NCBI RefSeq assembly: GCF_018139565.1
Contig: NZ_JAGSPK010000002.1
Location: 434,001-498,000 of the forward strand
Source of the DNA: Cognatundibacterium rivi
GTDB lineage: Bacteria; Pseudomonadota; Gammaproteobacteria; Burkholderiales; Burkholderiaceae_D
Direction: 5' to 3'
Length of the DNA: 64,000 bases
Below are positions 62,569-64,000 of the stretch, one piece after another. The notes beneath the pieces are model-generated. The model did no database searches and was not told the origin of the DNA. It was given only the letters and a program-made list of their open reading frames with translations. Position numbers and translations under genes: made by a program. The stretch's first letter is position 1, and every line of letters starts with the position of its first letter.

Positions 62569-63192
62569 TTACAAACCAAACAGGCTGGCATCGCCTCTGC
62601 CCTGTCTGACCAATTCCGGCATCTCGCCCGTCATATCAATCACCGTGGTTGGCGACAGGCTACAGGCGCCACCGTCAATCACAAGATCAACTATTTTATC
62701 CAGCTTTTCACGAATCAGCTCAGGATCAGTCAATGGCTCGTCCTCGTCTGGCAAAATCAGCGTCGTTGCCAGCAAAGGTTGCCCCAACTCTTCCAGCAAG
62801 GCCTGCGTGATATTGTTTTCGGGCACCCGCAAACCTATGGTTTTACGGGAAGGATGGCTCAGGCGACGAGGCACTTCTTTAGTCGCCTCCAATATCATTG
62901 TGTACGGCCCCGGGGTTGCCGCTTTCAACAAACGATATTGACGGTTATCGACTTTCGCATACAAGGCTATTTCAGACAAATCACGGCATAACAAGGTCAG
63001 GTGATGCTTTTCATCGACGCCACGGATGCGCCGCAAACGCGTCACCGCATCTTTATCGTCAAGGCGACATACCAGCGCATAACATGAGTCGGTAGGGATA
63101 GCGACAATACCGCCCTTCTCCACCACTTCGACCGATTGTTTAATCAAACGCAATTGCGGGTTTTCTGGATGAATCTGGAAAAATTGGGTCAT
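62569..63192 (-). CDS. YciO/YrdC/Sua5 family protein (threonylcarbamoyl-AMP synthase-like)
   Basis: A 207-residue protein of the YrdC fold, which binds ATP and double-stranded RNA. Conserved parts are GGIVAIPTDSCYALVCRL, RLRRIRGVDEKHHLTLLC, TPGPYTMILEATKEVPRR and TIGLRVPEN. It is closer to YciO (206 residues) than to TsaC/Sua5, as the KHHLTLLC segment and length show. True TsaC makes the t6A intermediate in tRNA; whether YciO does so is less sure. It has a terminator of the htpX gene just upstream of its start. Confidence 0.88.
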   Translation of the reverse strand: MTQFFQIHPENPQLRLIKQSVEVVEKGGIVAIPTDSCYALVCRLDDKDAVTRLRRIRGVDEKHHLTLLCRDLSEIALYAKVDNRQYRLLKAATPGPYTMILEATKEVPRRLSHPSRKTIGLRVPENNITQALLEELGQPLLATTLILPDEDEPLTDPELIREKLDKIVDLVIDGGACSLSPTTVIDMTGEMPELVRQGRGDASLFGL

Positions 63193-63194
63193 AA

Positions 63195-63225
63195 AAAGAA
63201 GAAAGCGGTAGCAACCGCTACCGCT
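63195..63225 (-). terminator. Terminator of the htpX transcript
   Basis: AGCGGTAGC (63204-63212), four-base loop, GCTACCGCT (63217-63225). On the minus strand the stem is followed by TTCTTCTTTTT. Nine perfect base pairs. Confidence 0.88.
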
Positions 63226-63243
63226 ATATAAATTAGTGCAACA

Positions 63244-64000
63244 TTATTTCAGATTTTGCAACGCAGCGATACGTTGTTCCATCGGAGGATGTGAGGAAAA
63301 TAAAGCACCCCATCCCGGTTTATCACTGATACCCGCAGCCGCAATCGACTTCGGCAACTCGCCCGGCTCCATACCGCCGAGGCGAGCCAGAGCATGAATC
63401 ATAGGCTGACGGTTGCCCAACAATTGCGCTGAACCGGCATCGGCACGGAATTCACGCTGACGCGAGAACCAGGCGACAATCATCGATGCAGCAATACCGA
63501 AAATAATTTCGCATACAAAGACGGTAATCATATAACCGATACCTGGCCTGTCATCGTCATTGTTGCGGAACACGGCTTTGTCGATCGCGTAACCGACCAC
63601 GCGCGCCAGAAAGACCACAAAGGTATTCACCACACCCTGAATCAGCGTCATGGTCACCATGTCGCCATTGGCAACGTGGGCAATTTCATGACCCAGAACA
63701 GCCTCAACCTCTTCTTTTGTCATTCCTTCCAACAAACCTGTTGAGACCGCGACCAAAGCCGAATTTTTAAATGCGCCGGTTGCGAACGCATTTGGCTCAC
63801 CTTCGTAAATAGCAACTTCAGGCATCCCGATGCCAGCGCGCTCCGCCAGCGTTTTCACGGTATTCACCAGCCACAATTCAGTCGAAGAAGACGGCGCGTC
63901 AATGACGCGGGCACCCGTTGACCATTTAGCCATAGGCTTACTGATCAACAGAGAGAAAATCGCACCGGTAAAACCCACCACCAGAGAAAACACCATCAAC
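63244..64000 (-). CDS. htpX: Membrane zinc protease HtpX (5' end beyond window)
   Basis: This inner membrane M48 protease takes part in quality control of damaged membrane proteins with FtsH. About 251 residues are visible; the first ~40 residues of a ~290-residue protein lie past base 64000. Seen are TM2 ([20 protein letters not shown]), [11 protein letters not shown], the zinc motif [13 protein letters not shown], two more TM segments and [12 protein letters not shown] with the third ligand Glu. It ends [13 protein letters not shown]. The gene has its own terminator, so it is separate from the downstream yciO-type gene. Confidence 0.95.
   Translation of the reverse strand, partial: LMVFSLVVGFTGAIFSLLISKPMAKWSTGARVIDAPSSSTELWLVNTVKTLAERAGIGMPEVAIYEGEPNAFATGAFKNSALVAVSTGLLEGMTKEEVEAVLGHEIAHVANGDMVTMTLIQGVVNTFVVFLARVVGYAIDKAVFRNNDDDRPGIGYMITVFVCEIIFGIAASMIVAWFSRQREFRADAGSAQLLGNRQPMIHALARLGGMEPGELPKSIAAAGISDKPGWGALFSSHPPMEQRIAALQNLK

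Noticed and set aside
1..64000. Prophage, integrative element or defence island
   Set aside because: No integrase, transposase, toxin-antitoxin, restriction or phage structural gene was recognised; gene content and spacing look like chromosomal backbone.

Overview
The window looks like chromosomal backbone DNA from a betaproteobacterium of the order Burkholderiales, most likely the family Oxalobacteraceae (Herminiimonas-like). The reasons are the AlaA-type aminotransferase next to hom, dapA-bamC, a divergent trmJ/suhB pair, an inactive-looking M50 homologue next to a YciO-type gene, EpsL, and chemoreceptors with alanine-rich tails. The genus is an inference. Genes are densely packed on both strands. 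I see no tRNA, rRNA, CRISPR array, insertion sequence, integrase or phage gene.

Layout. (1) 1-5.5 kb: a cut-off homoserine dehydrogenase, an AlaA-type aminotransferase and two convergent chemoreceptors. (2) 5.8-14.1 kb: a lipid A aminoarabinose (arn) operon with DUF498 and arnT first, then a single EmrE-like flippase subunit, arnB, arnC, ArnA as two separate proteins, arnD and a Bcp peroxiredoxin. (3) 14.1-20.9 kb: a PIN-PhoH ATPase, then a MarR repressor with an outer membrane factor-EmrA-EmrB drug pump; matching palindromes precede the repressor and the pump. (4) 20.8-30.8 kb, minus strand: an LplT-PlsC fusion, a bacterial alpha-2-macroglobulin and penicillin-binding protein 1C, i.e. envelope defence and repair. 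(5) 31-35 kb, minus strand: lolC-lolD joined to an EpsL-like outer membrane barrel and a polysaccharide deacetylase. (6) 35-42.9 kb: an RpfE-like gene and recJ, an alpha/beta hydrolase, and two exported zinc peptidases (M61, M13). (7) 43-53.6 kb: two uncharacterised proteins, a DinG-type helicase, a DUF465 protein, a PP2C phosphatase, a glutathione S-transferase, a FimV-like protein, trmJ, suhB and rhlE. (8) 54-64 kb: mutS, slyD, a ribosomal oxygenase, an Ala/Pro-rich lipoprotein, bamC-dapA, a methyltransferase, an M50 homologue without its zinc ligands, a YciO-type protein and htpX (cut off).

The genes share an envelope theme: lipid A charge modification, efflux, peptidoglycan synthesis, lipoprotein sorting, outer membrane assembly (BamC), phospholipid repair and membrane protein quality control (HtpX).

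I do not see a clearly new multi-gene system. The observations most worth a second look are the M50 homologue lacking all three zinc ligands, the paired MarR operators, the FimV-like gene with no usual start codon at its expected 5' end, the alpha-2-macroglobulin without a lipobox, an orphan protein with a possible PD-(D/E)XK motif, and intergenic inverted repeats sharing a GGGGAGTAT arm.
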